From assembly GCA_004794785.1 (NCBI GenBank), contig SJOL01006433.1:460277-524276 (forward strand): a stretch of 64,000 bases of DNA, in the 5' to 3' direction. Source of the DNA: Opisthorchis felineus. Taxonomy: Eukaryota; Platyhelminthes; Trematoda; Opisthorchiida; Opisthorchiidae. Each line of letters begins with the position of its first letter. The first letter of the stretch is position 1. The notes under the pieces were generated by a model. That model searched no databases. It was not told the origin of the DNA and was given only the letters and a program-made list of their open reading frames with translations. The position numbers and the translations under genes are program-made. Of this stretch, positions 62,797 through 64,000 are shown one piece after another.

Positions 62797-64000
62797 AAAG
62801 GCCATAACGTCCTCTCGTTATAAAGGCTTTTTAGAACCACAGCTCAGAGCAGAAAAGTAACCCATAAATGAAGAACTAGAACAATATGAGAAATATTGAG
62901 TGGGGTTGGATATCATTGTTTCTGAAGATTAACTCCTGTAGTGCTCCGTAACAATGCAGGCCACGGAAAATCCAAACATACTAAAACTATAAGCTGCTGA
63001 TTTCGGGGCAGTTTTGAGAGGTTGAATCAACGAATAAACACATCAAATTCAGGTCGGGAGGATGTCGTTGAGTAACAGTTCTTTTCGATATCCAATGTAA
63101 TGGAAAAATTAGGGGTGCTTTGGGAGACAAGCGCAGACGACTGCTGTCCCCTGTGCTAATTGCATACTGTTTCTGCAACGTCTGTCCCCAGCATAAGTCG
63201 GTGATACACTAAAAAGCAAGCATACGCTGATGTGCACGGCAGATAACCGTGAGATCTTCAGCCGACTGCAGCGACGAAAGGCATGTGCGTCGCCTAATGA
63301 GAGTTCAAGGACCTTACTCACTGCATGCGCTATTGCACATAAGCAAGAGCAGACAACGTCTGCTACCTGAATTTCTTTCTTGTCTTTTCAACTTCCTTTC
63401 TGTTTCACCCATTGGTCACCGAGTCTACAGTTGCCAGCAGTGGGTATATCAGCCAGACTACCACGAAAGTGGCTGTCTGCACGCCTTCAATCAGCCGCCG
63501 CTTTACATCCCCTTCTCACGGCTAGCTCTACTATCCTTATCATAACCCTCAAGCAAACGCCTTCAAAGGAGGTTCCCAGCAAAGTTTGCCCGTGCACAAA
63601 AGTCATACCTCGTATCTGGACGTTTGCAACAGTCCCGGAACCTGAATGTGTTACACAAATATAGTGTTTGAGCTCAAGGCAAATAAGTGTCTGTGTACAG
63701 ACTTCTTCGGGTGACCCTGTATTTTTTTAGCGTTTATATAGTTCCCAGGATATAGGACGACAGCACTGGGTACCCATAAATCACCAAATCGCAGCTTTCT
63801 GGATGCCTACCTCGCACGAAGTGTACCGGGCGACGAATTAATCGCTCTTCATCTATAGTGTCACTTATATACCAAACATTTTAGTACAGATCCCGTTCTA
63901 TCTAGAACTAACCACCCTCCTCCTAACCAAGAGTTGCTCGTACACATTCCCGGTAGCTTAATGCCTCAGCATACACACGGGTCGCCTTAGTTCAGCCAAG
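62797..64000. other. unassigned right flank
   Basis: No gene or repeat is recognised. Open frames at 63,249-63,545 and 63,380-63,664 overlap in different registers and show no domain. Confidence 0.4.

Noticed and set aside
1..64000. CRISPR arrays, bacterial operons, phage or toxin systems
   Set aside because: No regular direct-repeat array, ribosome-binding-site spaced gene cluster or such protein family is present; the DNA is eukaryotic and transposon-rich.

Overview
The window looks like nuclear DNA of a flatworm, most likely a parasitic one (fluke or tapeworm; I cannot settle the class). Grounds: spliced eukaryotic genes, a 39-base phase-0 intron of the very short type common in platyhelminths, and a dense mixture of Ty3/Gypsy LTR elements, RTE-like and CR1/jockey-like LINEs, Penelope-like elements and tRNA-derived SINEs with a flatworm flavour. 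There are no bacterial operons, CRISPR arrays or phage modules. The organism call is inference from sequence style, not from a search.

Only two host genes are convincing. One is a plus-strand gene for a U1/JAZ-type C2H2 zinc-finger protein (12,346-13,374). The other is a minus-strand orthologue of the CBF1-interacting corepressor CIR1 (36,078-35,293), which carries an in-frame 39-base micro-intron. Everything else I can identify is transposon sequence in various stages of decay; the rest is unassigned intergenic sequence.

Layout. 551-745: decayed LTR fragment (-). 2,527-3,600: gag/protease relic of the same Gypsy family. 3,740-8,540: relic of a second Gypsy family (gag, protease, RT, RNase H, integrase, 3' LTR), split by a minus-strand RTE-like LINE at 5,690-7,006. 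8,640-9,270: LINE RT relic. 12.3-13.4 kb: zinc-finger gene. 16.0-20.8 kb: RTE-like LINE fragments. 21.3 kb: weak Penelope-type motif. 24.7-26.2 kb: Penelope-like element relic. 26.3-28.0 kb: LINE-B (-). 28.0-34.5 kb: four LINE-A pieces with three of the four tRNA-derived SINEs in or between them (the fourth follows at 34.6 kb). 35.3-36.1 kb: CIR1. 38.8-43.5 kb: minus-strand Gypsy relic split by LINE-D and bordered by a fairly well-kept CR1-like LINE-C. 45.6-57.0 kb: three more minus-oriented LINE-D copies, a LINE-C relic and a Penelope-type endonuclease relic. 57,807-62,796: a structurally complete but inactivated Gypsy retrotransposon with two 394-bp LTRs.

The elements record repeated nested insertion: LINE into Gypsy (5.7-7.0, 39.9-41.0 and 42.0-43.5 kb) and SINE into LINE (30.5 and 31.2 kb). 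I did not find a clearly novel functional system. The most useful observations are the CIR1 micro-intron, the tRNA-derived SINE family, the strand-biased LINE-D family with (ATT)n 3' ends, and two perfect palindromes, one of which disrupts a fossil integrase.
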